Shown here: positions 34,193 through 45,254 of the stretch, one piece after another | Layout of the letters: each line of letters begins with the position of its first letter | How positions within the stretch are numbered: position 1 is the stretch's first letter | Origin: Tuctoria greenei | Lineage: Eukaryota; Streptophyta; Magnoliopsida; Poales; Poaceae | NCBI GenBank assembly: GCA_036927565.1 | Contig: JAYESD010000008.1 | Location: forward strand, 125,143,498 to 125,207,497 | DNA: 64,000 bases | Direction of reading: 5' to 3' | Program-made: the position numbers and the translations under genes | Notes under the pieces: model-generated | The model's database searches: none | What the model saw: only the letters and a program-made list of their open reading frames with translations | What the model was told of the DNA's origin: nothing

Positions 34193-36525
34193 ATGGGATC
34201 AGCCGACTACTATGAGATCCTGAACGTTGACAGGAGCGCCACCGATGATGACCTCCGTAGGGCATACCGGCGGCTGGCCATGCGGTGGCATCCCGACAAG
34301 AACCCCGCCCGCAAGGCAGACGCAGAGGCCAGGTTCAAGGAGATCACCGAGGCATACAACGTAAGTATGTGCACGAATGCGAAGCATGATCGACTCTTTT
34401 TGAAGTTACATTTTTTCCAATCTGTCACGAGATATTGATCTTATATGGGTCATCGATCAGGTGCTCAGCGACGCCGGCAAGAGGGCAGTGTACGACCAGT
34501 ACGGGGAGGAGGGTCTCAGGGGCGCAGTGCCGCGGCCCGGCGGCGCTGACGACATTTTCGCCGAGTTCTTCGGCAGCACGCCGTTCACCTACTGCAACAC
34601 GACTGCCGGCGGTGGCAGCAGCGGCAACGCTCGCGCCGGCAGGCAGCCACCGCCGCCGCCGCCGGCGTGGGACAGCGGGTTTGGCGGGGCGTATTACCGC
34701 GGCGAACAGCATAGCGCCGGTGGCGGCGCGGCGTCGACAATGGTGTCTCCACCGCCGCCGGTGGAGAGCAGGCTTGCGTGCACACTGGAGGAGCTCTACG
34801 TGGGCATCACCAAGAAGATGAGGATCTGCCGCAACGTCGTGGACGCCAGCGGGTAAGGCTTCGGTTCGTCCACTTATTGTGTGTCATTTAAAGAAAAAAA
34901 TGTGGAAAGTTAGCTTTAACTATTTTTAGATTAATTATAGGAAAAAGTTTATATACCCTCAATTATAACTTAGAGACTACTTTACCCCTCAACTATAAAA
35001 TCAGATGTTTAACCTCCTAATCTTTGTAAAACCAGTTAATTGATCCCTTTTGGTGGTTTTACAAGGTGGTTTTCCTCACATGATGATGTGATGTTTGTTG
35101 CATGACTGTATTGTGAGACCCGCATGTCAGACAGACAAGACCAACTGCCTCCATTGTTTTTTTTTCTCCGAAGGAAGGCGACAGAATACGATCTATCTGC
35201 TGGGACTGCGACTACAGCTATGATGCTTTCTGCTACGACTACAGTTGTGTCAGCTTAACTCTACCAGTATAAAAAAAATTTGCCTGCCATCATGAAATCT
35301 ATGACAGCAGAAGCTGATATTCTTTCAGAACTCAGCCAATGTGACGTTGACGACTTCGATGCCGGAGGAGCACGACGCCTGAGAACAAGACGACGCGCGA
35401 GACGGGAAGCGGCTTGGCGCGAGCTGGTAGCCCGAGCAGAGTTTCGTTATTTTCAATTTGAATTCCAGCGAGCAGAGAAAACGGTCGCCATGGTTGAGTT
35501 GACGGAGCCGACGAGCTCCATGCGGCGTCGCGCTCCATCTTTCGGTTCCGGCACTTCTAACCTCCCCGCCACCTTCCTTCTATGCCGTCAACCTCCTAAC
35601 TCGCCGATTTGATAGTGGGGAGTCGTCGTTTGCCCCTGGCGGTTTAGTGGTTGAGAGGAGAGAGCGGAAGGGTACAGTCTGATGCTTGGTTCCGATAGAG
35701 ACGGGATCGAGTGACTTTTTTGTGACGAGTGGATCCCACAGCAAAGACATGCAACCAGTGCCACATAGCGTCTGAGGTGGCAAAACAGCCCTAGAAAACC
35801 GTCTTAAGAGATAAACTAGATGGTTTTGCATATTTTAGGGTGTTAAATAACTAGTTTTTTAGTTTGGAAGTAAATTAGTCCTAGGTTATACACTACTACA
35901 AAAAGCATTTTTACATGCGCCTCAAATTGTCAAACACATCAGCACAATTTAATGAAGACGGAGTAAATAGACTTTAGGAGGGTAAATAGACTTTACTAAA
36001 TATATTGCAACATCAGCACAATTTAATGAATTTGTTTCAAATTTGGTTACTAGGAGGATGAAGACGGAGTCAGAGATTCTGTCCATCGAGGTGAAACCGG
36101 GGTGGAAGAAGGGCACCAAAATTACGTTCCCAGGCAAGGGCAACCAGCAATGGAACCAACTACCGGCCGACCTCGTCTTCGTCGTCGACGAGAAGCCCCA
36201 CGCCGTGTACCGCCGCGACGGCAACGACCTGGTGGCGGAGGCCTGCGTCACGCTCGCCGAGGCGCTGTGCGGCACGACCGTCGTCCTCACCGCCCTCGAC
36301 GGCCGCGAGCTCGCCATCGACGTGGGCGGCGGCGACGACGAGGCCCCGGTGGTACGCCCGGGATACGAGAAGGTTGTCCCGATGGAGGGCATGCCCATGC
36401 CGCGCGAGCCCAGCCGCCGCGGCAGGCTCAGGATCCGGTTCGACGTCGCGTTCCCGGGGCGGCTCACGCGCCGGCAGCGCGCGCAGATCAAGTGCGCCCT
36501 CGACCTCGAGGACGGCGGCTGCTAG
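34193..36525 (+). CDS. Type II J-protein (DNAJB/Sis1-like Hsp40), three exons
   Basis: Exons are 34193-34360, 34461-34852 and 36054-36525. Both introns have GT...AG ends; phases are 0 and 2; the sum is 1032 nt, 343 residues plus TAG. The start ATG gives the usual MGSADYYEIL opening; upstream in-frame sequence has no ATG. The J domain (residues about 5-70) carries the HPD loop (RWHPDKNP, 33-35), which stimulates Hsp70 ATPase. A short Gly/Pro-rich linker follows (about 85-155), with FAEFFG at its start. C-terminal domain I begins VESRLACTLEELYVGITKK (about 157) and includes VKPGWKKGTKITFPGKGN; domain II includes FVVDEKPHAVYRRDGNDL and the final FDVAFPGRLTRRQRAQIK. There are no CxxCxGxG zinc repeats, so it is type II, a cytosolic/nuclear co-chaperone handing unfolded clients to Hsp70. 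The exons are very GC-rich at third positions. Intron positions agree with this family in plants, as I recall it. It appears intact. Confidence 0.93.
34937..35893. mobile_element. Non-autonomous long-TIR DNA transposon in J-protein intron 2 (ends approximate)
   Basis: The left ~130 bp (from about 34945: ataccctcaattataac, ttaacctcct, gtaaaaccagtta, ggtggtttt) pair imperfectly, about 70%, with the complement of the right ~130 bp (35760-35890: gtcttaagagataaactaga, ggttttgcat, gtgttaaataac). The interior has a moderately GC-rich part that is open from 35280 to 35612 but without recognisable domains. Superfamily is uncertain (Mutator-like or other); no clear target duplication was found. This insertion explains most of the 1201-bp intron. 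Confidence 0.6.
35936..36030. repeat. Patchwork of direct duplications before the exon 3 acceptor
   Basis: A 21-bp string, acatcagcacaatttaatgaa, occurs at 35936-35956 and 36010-36030. A 13-bp string, atgaagacggagt, at 35952-35964 is identical to the start of exon 3 (36058-36070). The string taaatagactt occurs twice between them. The pieces overlap, as in repair filler DNA copied from nearby templates. Confidence 0.75.
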
Positions 36526-37199
36526 CTATAAGCTAAGCTGCCGGTGGGTGGCTACACGAGACGGCGGCGCGCTGTGCTGCACGCGCCTCGGCTGTGCACC
36601 GGAACTGACTGTATATGGTACGCACGTGGCTTGTCCCTGATCGATCTCGGTAGCATGTGTGGAAAGATTCATTATTTACACTGTAACAGTTACTCCCTAA
36701 CTCTAATGCTATGAGAGCATCCACCACAGCAGCGGTCGCACACAAGCTGCTGTCTCTCACGCATGAGACGCGTGAGGTTAAAAAGTTGGGAGTCAAGACA
36801 TAGGATGTCAAACAAGAAACAAGAGTCACATAAGATGCGATTGGCAATACTTGTATACCTTGTTCGCTATAATGCTAATGATGATGCCAAACTCACTAGT
36901 TTCATAGAAAGTGTTGGATCTCGTCCTACTATGCAACGTCAGGGGGCGTTAGCAAAACATATTAGGGTTTTTAGTTAAAATTGTTTTAATGAAAGTAGTT
37001 CTACTATCGATCAATCCTAGATAAAGAAAAGCTAAATAAAACTAATTTTGTTTATTGGAATCGAAATCTGAGAATTGTTCTCAGACGGGAAAAGAAAGAG
37101 TACGTTCCCGATACGCCTTATCCCGATGAGTCTCAGGATGTCGAGCACAACTCCAATGTATATTCTTCTTATGTGACGCACACTAATTATGCAGTAGAT
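36526..37199 (+). other. 3' flank of the J-protein gene
   Basis: It probably holds the 3' untranslated region up to about 36700; no canonical AATAAA was identified. From about 36713 (agagcatccaccacagc) the sequence resembles the start of grass MITE-like elements beginning GAGCATC, but I could not find its partner end. Nothing else was recognised before the CACTA at 37200. Confidence 0.4.
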
Positions 37200-37219
37200 C
37201 ACTACAAGAAACGCGAACA

Positions 37220-37480
37220 CTTACGTCGGCCGGCTTAACTTACGTCGACCAGCCGACGAAAGTAGAATAACTTACGTCGGCCTTAAGAAACCGACGTAAG
37301 TTAACTTAGTTTCGTCGGCAGCTGACGTAAGTTAATAGACCGACAACAATAAACAGAAACTTATGTCGGTCAAAACCCCAAGCCGACTTGAATAAACCGG
37401 CCGACGTAATTTAAGCCTAACTTACGTCGGCCTCGAGGATGGCCGACGTAGGTAACTCGGGCCGACGTCATTATCTTATT
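37220..37480. repeat. Left subterminal repeats of the long CACTA
   Basis: At least ten copies of ACTTACGTCGGC or its complement GCCGACGTAAGT, with small variations. In En/Spm such subterminal repeats bind TNPA. The matching right-side block is 46085-46450. Confidence 0.85.
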
Positions 37481-37559
37481 TAGCTGACATAAGTTACAAA
37501 TTTTAAACTACCCACGTGCACCTCTTCTTTTCCTTACCCGCGCGCCGCTTCTTCTTTCC

Positions 37560-37975
37560 CTGTCGACACGCCTGATGTCGCTGCCTCAGCAGCCGCCGCC
37601 GCGCGTGCCGCCTTCCGTCACTGCCACCGCCAGGTATGAGTCCTCCCCGCCAACTCCACCTCCCTAACTTTTGCCGGCCTGGCCCCCACGCCCCCTTCCC
37701 GAGCGCTGCCCCCTCCCCAACCGCCGCCAGCCTGCCCCCTCTCCGAGCGCCGACCCCCTCCCCTCCCCTCCCTGACAGCCACCAGACCTCCCCGCCCCCT
37801 CTCCGAGTGCCGCCCCTCCTCCCCGACTGCCGCCAGCCCGACCCTCCCCGCCCCCCTCACCCTCCTTGGAGAGGCCCCCCACCCCCCCTCCTCTCCCAAA
37901 GCCCCCTCCCCTCCCTAGCCCCCCCCCCCCCCCCCCCCCCGCCCACCCCCACCCCACCGTAACCCTCCCACTCAA
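37560..37975. repeat. C-rich low-complexity tract
   Basis: About 400 bp of CCCC/CCCT/CGCC runs ending in an uninterrupted run of 22 C at 37919-37940. The complementary strand is G-rich with many G-tracts. Proline- or glycine-rich ORFs across it reflect composition only. It is followed by AT-rich attgaattg/gcttaatt repeats to about 38230. Confidence 0.8.
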
Positions 37976-38390
37976 ATTTGAAATTCAATTGAATTGAATT
38001 GTTCAAATTTGATGAATTGAATTGTTAAAATTTAAAATTTAATTAAATTGAATTGTTTAAATTATGCTTAAAATTGCTTAATTTTTTATTTAATTATGCT
38101 TAATTTGCTTACTGTAGATTATGTTTATTTAATAATGCTTAAGTGGTTAAGTTGCTTAATTGTGCTTAATTGGCTTAGTGTAGATTATGCTTAATTAGTG
38201 TAGTGTAGATTATGCTTAATTGGTTTCATTATGCGCCGAGCTCGACCGCTGTGGAGATGCCGGAGCAGTGGGCGCTGGTCATCAGGGCGCTGCGACGTCG
38301 GAGGTGCGATTGGGGCACCGAGCTTGGGCGCCACGAGGAGGTCAGCGTTGGGGGCGGCCGCTTGTCAGAGCACTTAGGTTCTGTCGTGGC

Positions 38391-39266
38391 TATAGATGGC
38401 CAATGGGCGGTGTCGGGCTCATGCCTAAAAACCTTAGGTGCGGCACGGCCCGCAAATTTGACGTGCTAGGCCGGGCCGGCATGACGGGCCAGAAGCCAAG
38501 GCCAAGCACGACAGATCCCATTTTACCCTGTCGGGCCGTGTAGGGCCCATTCACAGGACGAGCGTGTCGTGCCGCCCCAAAGCCTGGCCTTGCTGTGGTC
38601 ACCTCCTCGCGCCTCAGCGCCTCCTCCGCAGCTGCTTTGCCAATAGTTTCGTCGGCTCGCCGTAGACCTACCAGGGTCCTCGCCTCACCTCCTTTGGATG
38701 GGAGTCTAGGAGTCATCGCTCGTCGGGCTCGCCTCGCATCCTCGTAGATTCGGGGAAGAATCGGGCTCGACATCGCATATGGTGGGCGGCGGCTGGAGAC
38801 TCAATACGAGGCGAGGGAGCTGAGGGCGATCGAGCGGGGTCCAGGGGACTCAACAGTCGGGGAGGAGAGAGAAAGGGCGTGGACGGGCAGGATTCGGGAT
38901 GTGGTGCTTGAAGTGTCGAACGGGATGCTGGTGTGGGGGCGGCGACCGAACAGGAGGAGTGGGAGGTTTTGTAGGGTTTGGAATTTCAAGTTACTACTTT
39001 TATATGCTAGGTGGGCTTAACGGGTCGTGGTTGGGCCGTGCTGGGTCAGTTGAGCTCATCGGGCCACATTGACGGGCCGACCGGGCCGCCCTTAACCGGG
39101 CCGTGCCAGGCTAGCTCAACGGGCTTAAGGTCAAGCCCGTGCACGACCCGTGTCGGGCTTCGGGCTGGCCCAATCCCGATTTTTTCGTGTCAGGTCGTGC
39201 TCGTGCCGTGCTTTTTTATCGTGCTTCGGGCTAGCCCGTTTGGCCCGACCCATTTAGCCATCTGTA
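38391..39266. mobile_element. Non-autonomous hAT transposon nested in the long CACTA
   Basis: 876 bp. The left end is TATAGATGGCCAATGGG and the right end is the complement of TACAGATGGCTAAATGGG. It is flanked by an 8-bp target duplication with one mismatch, gtcgtggc (38383-38390) and gtcgtgtc (39267-39274). Subterminal regions are full of GGGCCG/CGGGCC words, typical of a common grass hAT group. The interior (38560-39000) is GC-rich and open in several frames but has no transposase motif. Confidence 0.85.
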
Positions 39267-39436
39267 GTCGTGTCCCATTTAGTGTGAACTTAAAGTATGC
39301 GACTAAATCACCGCGCATGTGTATGGCGGACCCCAACGGACCCAGTTCACTGTCTCTCTCATTATTTTCTCTATCGTTTACAAATTAACGAGAAACTAAC
39401 GGTAATTTTGTCCGGCTTTAAATTGCAGAGTCAAAC

Positions 39437-42400
39437 ATGAGCGAAGATCGTAGTTGGATGTACACTAGTTGGAAGAGCAGAACTGGTGGTCACTCAAATG
39501 AGTGGTATGCCAGGACAGAAGGTTTTGTGGAATGAGCTTTTTCGTTGTCAAATAGCGATAAGGCGCGGTGCCCATGTACGAAATGCCGAAACGAAACATT
39601 TTTGGATAAAGTATAACTTACGATGCACTTGTGTCAAAACGGTTACATGTCACATTATGAGTTGTGGAACTTCCACGGCGAGACAACTTCTCAAGCTGTA
39701 CAAGAAGTGGAAGCGGACAATGATGATGCCACGGAGGTTGATATGATGGATGAGATGCTGGAAGCTATACGACCAGAGCTTACAGAGGATCCTCAAACAG
39801 CAGAGGTTAAAGAGTTCTTCAAACTTCTCAAAGATTCAGAAGAGCTGTTGCATGGACTCACTAAAATGACAATCCTCAATTTTGTGACTAGACTTATGAC
39901 AATTAAGTCTAAGTTCTTCTTTTCTAATAACTGTTACAACGAGCTCATCAATTTGTTCAACGATGCCGTTCCACATCCCAACAAAGTGTCTAAAGATATG
40001 TATAAGTCGAAGAAAATTCTTTCCGGACTCGGTATGAAGTACGAGAAGATTATTGGGTGTCCGGACAACTGCATGCTTTTCTGGAGAGAGCTTGCCAATG
40101 AGAACAAATGTTTGAAATGTGGTCAACCGAGGTTTGCCGAAGTTGTTAATAACGATGGTGATATTGTGACGACGGAAGTCGCACATAAGCAGCTTCGTTA
40201 CTTACCCGTGACACCGAGGTTGAAGCGGTTGTTCCTTAAAAAAAACGGCCAGACACATGAGATGGAACAAAGAAGGTGAGCGTCAAAACAATGGAGTCAT
40301 GACGCACCCGTCCGATGGTGAGGCATGGAAGGCGCTGGACTGGTTCGACCTAGAATTCAATCGTGAAGCGAGAAATATTCACATCGGGTTGGCGACAGAT
40401 GGGTTCACGCCGTTCAGCCCAAACGCCACACCATACTCCTGTTGGCCCGTCTTTGTCATTCCGTACAATCTTCCACCAGCTTTTTGCATGAAGAATGAGT
40501 TCATGTTTCTTTTCCTCATTGTACCTCGGCTGAATAATCCTGGGTCATGTCTCAACGTGATGTTGAAACCGTTGATCGAAGAGTTGAAAATGTTGTGGAC
40601 AGGAGTCAAAGCGTACGACTGTTACAAGAAGCAGAAATTCAACCTCCGAGCTGCTTATTTGTGGTTCGTCCATGATTTCTGGCGTACGGCATGTTTTCTG
40701 GGTGGAGCACTCATGGTCGGTTGACGTGTCCGATATGTGCCTCGGATACCGATTGCTTTCAACTGACCCATGGAGGTAAGATATCTTACTTCGATTGTCA
40801 TAGACGTTGGTTGCCTCTGAATAACTTGTTTAGACAACATAGGAATGTCTTTAGAAAGAACATCGTTGTCACTAAAGGCAACCAAAACGTCTTAACGGGT
40901 CAGAAATATCTGATATGTTGGACAAATTGGTGCTAGATGAAGGTTGTCCTGGATATTTTGAAGGTTAAGGAGACAAACACAGTTGGACTCACATATGTGG
41001 ACTTTGGGAGCTATCGTATGTGAAGTCGTTGATTCTAAGGCACAACATTGATGTCATGCATCAAGAGCGTAACATGGCCGAATGTATCATAAGCACATGC
41101 ATGGACATGACGGGCAAAACAAAAGACAATTTAAAGGCTCGAAAGGATCTCACCGAGCTTTGTAACCGTCAAACTCTTGAGCTCTCCAAAAATGATGGTA
41201 AACCATGCGCTCCCTTCTGTATTCGACCTAAATAAAGGAAAGAAGTTCTCGAATGGTTGCAAAGGTTGAAATTCCCATATGGTTATGTAGCTAGTTTGAA
41301 ACTAGCCGTGAATTTAAAAACGGGAAAGCTCATTGGGTTGAAGAGTCATGATTATCACATAATCATGGAAAGACTTCTACCTGTTATGTTTCGAGGCTAC
41401 TTTGACAATGCGGTGTGGAAGGTGTTAGTCGATCTTAGTCACTTCTATAGGCAACTCTGTGCTAAAGAATCACGCCAGAGATGATGACTAAGTTGGAGAA
41501 GGAGAATCTGGTACTTTTGTGTAAGATGGAAAAAAAATTTCCTCTAAGATTTTTCAATCCAATGCAACATCTCTTAATTCATCTTCCATTTGAAGCGAAA
41601 GTGAGTTGTCCCATGCAATATTGGTGGATTTATCATATTGAAAGGTTAGTCAGATATCTGAAACCAATGGTTGGTAACAGGGCAAGGGTTGAAGGTTGCA
41701 TCGTGAAGCTTTTACTCTTAAGGAAGTTGGATACTTTTCAAGTGTTTACTTTGCATAGGAACACAATGTTAATACTTCAGTAATGCGGTACAACATGGAT
41801 GAGCAACCTCCTTGTAGCGATCTCTCCATTTTTACAACAAGAGGCACTACTGCTGGTAGTTATACTTCCTACGATGTTAGCGAATAAGAAAGGCGTGACT
41901 GCTTTCTTGTACATGTATGCTAATATGGAAGAAATGGATGAATATTTCAAGTAAGTGTTTCTCCTACACTTATGATTTTCACCATCTTTTCCAACACATG
42001 TATTCTAAAAGGTTCTCTTTTCGTGTAGTATGTTCGACAAGCAAAATTGGAAACATAGACATCAACTCACGAGCAAGCAAATAGAACAGATTTGACGAGA
42101 AGGAATAAACGAGAGATCTAATTTTCTTTCTTGGTTCTGAGGTCATGTAATGTTTTCTCGTTAACTTATCAATGTAAACAATGTTTTCTTATAATTTAGG
42201 AATGCTTACGTTTTATAATAACTTCATATCTTGGACAGTGCAAAAAATATGCCAACGTCCATGAAGATTTGCGACAACTAACCTATGGAGTGGTTAATGT
42301 TAGAAGCTATGGCCGATATGATGTCAATGGCTTTCGATTCCATACAACTCAATTTGAATCTCTCCGTCCTCTCGCGGCAACATGTAATACCGGTGTTGTG

Positions 42401-42823
42401 ATGAGGGTAATCGATTCACAAGAAAATGAAACTCAGTACTACAAAATTATTAAAAAAATCCTTGAATTCACTTTTGTTGGAAACAAGACAATTCGAGCAG
42501 TATTCTTTGACTACGAATGGTTTGATTCCATTCGTGAAATTCGAGTAAACGAATTTGACATGGTCGAAGTAAAACACAAGGAACGGTTGAAAGGATTCAA
42601 TTCTTTAGTTCTTGCACACCAAGTAGAGCAAGTGTACTATCTACCTTATCCATGCAATAAATTCAAAGCTTGGTTGATGGTACATAAGGTGAATCCTCAT
42701 GAGCGGTTATACACTCCAGGAGATGATGATTACCACGAGGAAGCTGAGGCTGATGTTGTCTACCAAGAGGAAGAGTTGCTAGACTCCTTTTCAGTCGAGC
42801 CCGGTGTAGACTTGTTGACTTAG
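39437..42823 (+). pseudogene. CACTA TNPD: TNP2-family transposase, decayed
   Basis: ATG at 39437 (MSEDRSWMYTSWKSRTGGHS) opens the transposase-associated domain, with CPCTKCRN near 39570 and LCQNGY near 39635; two stops interrupt it. A linker follows at 39700-40060. The TNP2 transposase domain spans 40070-41250: PDNCMLFW, KCLKCGQPRF, HPSDGEAWKALDWFD, GLATDGFTPFSP, PICASDTDCFQL, HGGKISYFDCHRRWLP, then RHNIDVMHQERNM. It is broken by frameshifts near 40270, 40690 and 40980. A DUF4218-like part lies at 41260-41780 and a DUF4216-like domain at 42269-42823 after a gap that looks intronic. In the active family this protein cuts the element ends. The GLATDGF Asp region is present, but the frame lesions rule out function. 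Confidence 0.88.
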
Positions 42824-43082
42824 TTGGAGACGCTGAAGATATCGATACTGGCACGGAAGCAAAAACCGAATCAAAATAGGAAACTCAAGATATCGATGAC
42901 TTAGTCGAACCTACTGATTTGCCCAAACGAAAATGATATGCGAAAGAAGAAGATCGATGGGATGGATTAAGGAGTAGGGTGCATGATCGTGGTGTTGAAG
43001 AATTTTGACGTAACATTTTATTCACTAACTTAAATTTAATTTTGTATATTATCTTTGCATATTAATCATTTATTCCTTGCAA

Positions 43083-45254
43083 CAGGATGGTGTCAAAGGG
43101 GGAGGGAAGGGGAAGCAAGTGAGAGGGTTTGAGCTGCCACGAGACCCTTGTTCAGGGACCTCATTACCTTCGAGCCGATGTTCCCTCTTTCTGGCGCACA
43201 CTCCACCCTCAGCTCACGTGTGCTTTCAGCGGACATAGGTAAATTTTAGTTTACAATAATGTTATTTTATAAATTGCAGTTTTTTATAATTATTTATTGT
43301 CAATATTTTTCTTTTGTGCAGTCTGACTCAGAGTCTTCTGAGTCCGAGTCAGAGGCTAGGGGGCCCCTACAGGAGCCCGAGTCAGAGGTGGGGCTGCTAC
43401 AGAAGCCCTCTAGCGCCAGCCTCCCTTAAGAGCCGGCTAGCGCTAGCCTTCCTCTGCAGCCGGCTACCGCCATCCTTCCTTTGGACTCTGGTGGTTCTGC
43501 AGAGCCTTCAGGGCCACAGGACGCGGCGTCGTCGCAGCAGAGGCGACATACGAGGAGGACCCACTTTGCGGATCCTCCTTCGGTTACTTTTCAGCGGACC
43601 ATGATCCGTTCTATCAGAGACAGGTAAATACTGTATATAGTATATTAAATATTAGATGTTGTTTTCCTTTACTTAATGATTTAATATATATTGCAGATGT
43701 TGGTACGACCTTTCGTTCACGGGGGCCGAGAAACACCACAGGCAGGTTAACGATGTCCTAGGTGCTATCGTGAAGTTGCACTACCCCGGTGTCATTGACG
43801 GTTTCCCTGCCCAGTAGTTGGATGACTACGCTCGTGTCTCTTACCCGGTCCACGGCACGGCTCAGGGAGCGGTGTGGCACGATTTTATGGTAAGTTTAAC
43901 TGTTTCATTTTGTCAACTCGTTTGAATTGTTAATGCATATCACATAAATGTTTATTTTCTTAATGCTGAGGTACCAAGTAGAGGAACCGGGCATGGAGGA
44001 CCACGTGAGACGTGTGTTCCATTACAACGCTCGGAAGCTCACGATGGCAGTGTTGTTGAACGCCCGGATTTCGGCCGTCAACGCGTACTACAAGCGGCAC
44101 CCCCGGGAGCAGGAGTAGCAAAGAGGTCCATTTAGGAAGGACTCCGACGCGTACTTGACAGAGGAGCAGTACGCGGAGGTAATTTTTTAATATTGTTAAA
44201 TATTTACAATATCTATGTATGTTAACTACATTGATGAAAAATGAAATATGTGCAGGTTACAATTTCCTGGTTACAGGGTAACACTGAGGCGTACTTAGCT
44301 CTCTGTCGGCACTGGGCTAGCGACACTTTCATCAATAAGTCAACAAAGGCTAGACAGTGTTGCATGGGGTCCGACAGTAAGCACAACTATGGTGGCGACA
44401 GCTACTAGCGTTTGGCTAAACACATGGTAAGTAAATTTTCAATTTATTTATGTGTTTCTAATATATTTATCTCACTAACACGATTATACAGGACCGAGAG
44501 ATGGGTCATGAGCCGACCCCGACCCAGGTTTGGAAGAGAGGTCACAAGGGAAGTGACCCTTCTCAGTCAGGGCAGTGTAGTCAGGTCGCAGCCGACCGGC
44601 TGGTAAGTTTTCTAAATTTATCAATTTCATTATAACTAATACTATTATTGACATGTTTACAAGATTTCATTGTTTTGTAGGCAAAGTACGCGCAGGAGGT
44701 CGCGAAGATACATGGTGCGAATTACGATTGGGAAAGCGCGCCGATCGACCCCCAAGCCGCGTACGCAAGCGGAGGCTGGAAGACCCATGGACGGTGAGTT
44801 CTTCATGTGTTTCATTTCTTTTTCAATTTATCTTCTTCTACTTAGCGTTTTGATTCTTTTGCATGTTTGCCATTTTTGATGGAGTTGTCGACTTGAGGTT
44901 GACGCGTCCTTTGAGAGGCGCTTCATCGTCGCAGGCCTCGTCCATTGGGACCACCAGTGGTCGTCTCTCGCAGACCTAGCTGGCGCTCCTTGCCTTGAAG
45001 GAGACGCTGACGTAGACCCAGACAGAGCTAGAGAGGTCGAGAGCGGAGGCAAGGGAGGAGCAGCGGAGGACGGCCTTAATGATGGCCCAGATGCAAGCTG
45101 CGGTGGCGGTAAGTAATTTAGAGTACCGTAGTTAAATTTCATAGCATTTCAATAACATATATCTTCTAATATTTTGCAATGGCAGGCTCTTGCTCGACAC
45201 AGCAGTCAGGATATCGAGATTCCTACGCTTTTGCCGCAGCAAACACCAGAGCAG
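43083..45254 (+). pseudogene. CACTA TNPA-like (Ptta/En/Spm) gene, multi-exon, decayed
   Basis: A chain of short exon-like segments separated by AT-rich GT...AG introns: about 43085-43240, 43321-43623 (Ser/Glu-rich, then RRHTRRTHFADPP), 43697-43889 (WYDLSFTGAEKHHRQVNDVL, GVIDGFPAQ, SYPVHG), 43980-44180 (FHYNARKLTMAVLLNARI, KDSDAYLTEEQYAE), 44255-44425, 44493-44601 (GHEPTPTQVWKRGHKG), 44682-44795, 44885-45110 (a coiled coil rich in ALKETLTQTQTELE-type heptads) and 45183-45254. Stops at about 43427, 43816, 44117, 44406 and 44977 break it. TNPA-type proteins bind the subterminal repeats and pair the element ends. Exon limits are my reading of the splice signals. Confidence 0.8.

Noticed and set aside
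35891..35910. CACTACTACAAAAAGCATTT as a CACTA terminus
   Set aside because: Resembles a CACTA end but no partner end, subterminal repeats or 3-bp duplication could be found; it may be chance or a small remnant.
36102..36536. 144-codon ORF overlapping J-protein exon 3
   Set aside because: A shadow frame in GC-rich coding sequence; the J-protein frame has recognisable domains and this one is Arg/Pro-rich noise.
37636..37975. Proline-rich (plus) and glycine-rich (minus) ORFs
   Set aside because: Direct result of the C-rich tract; no start context or domain.
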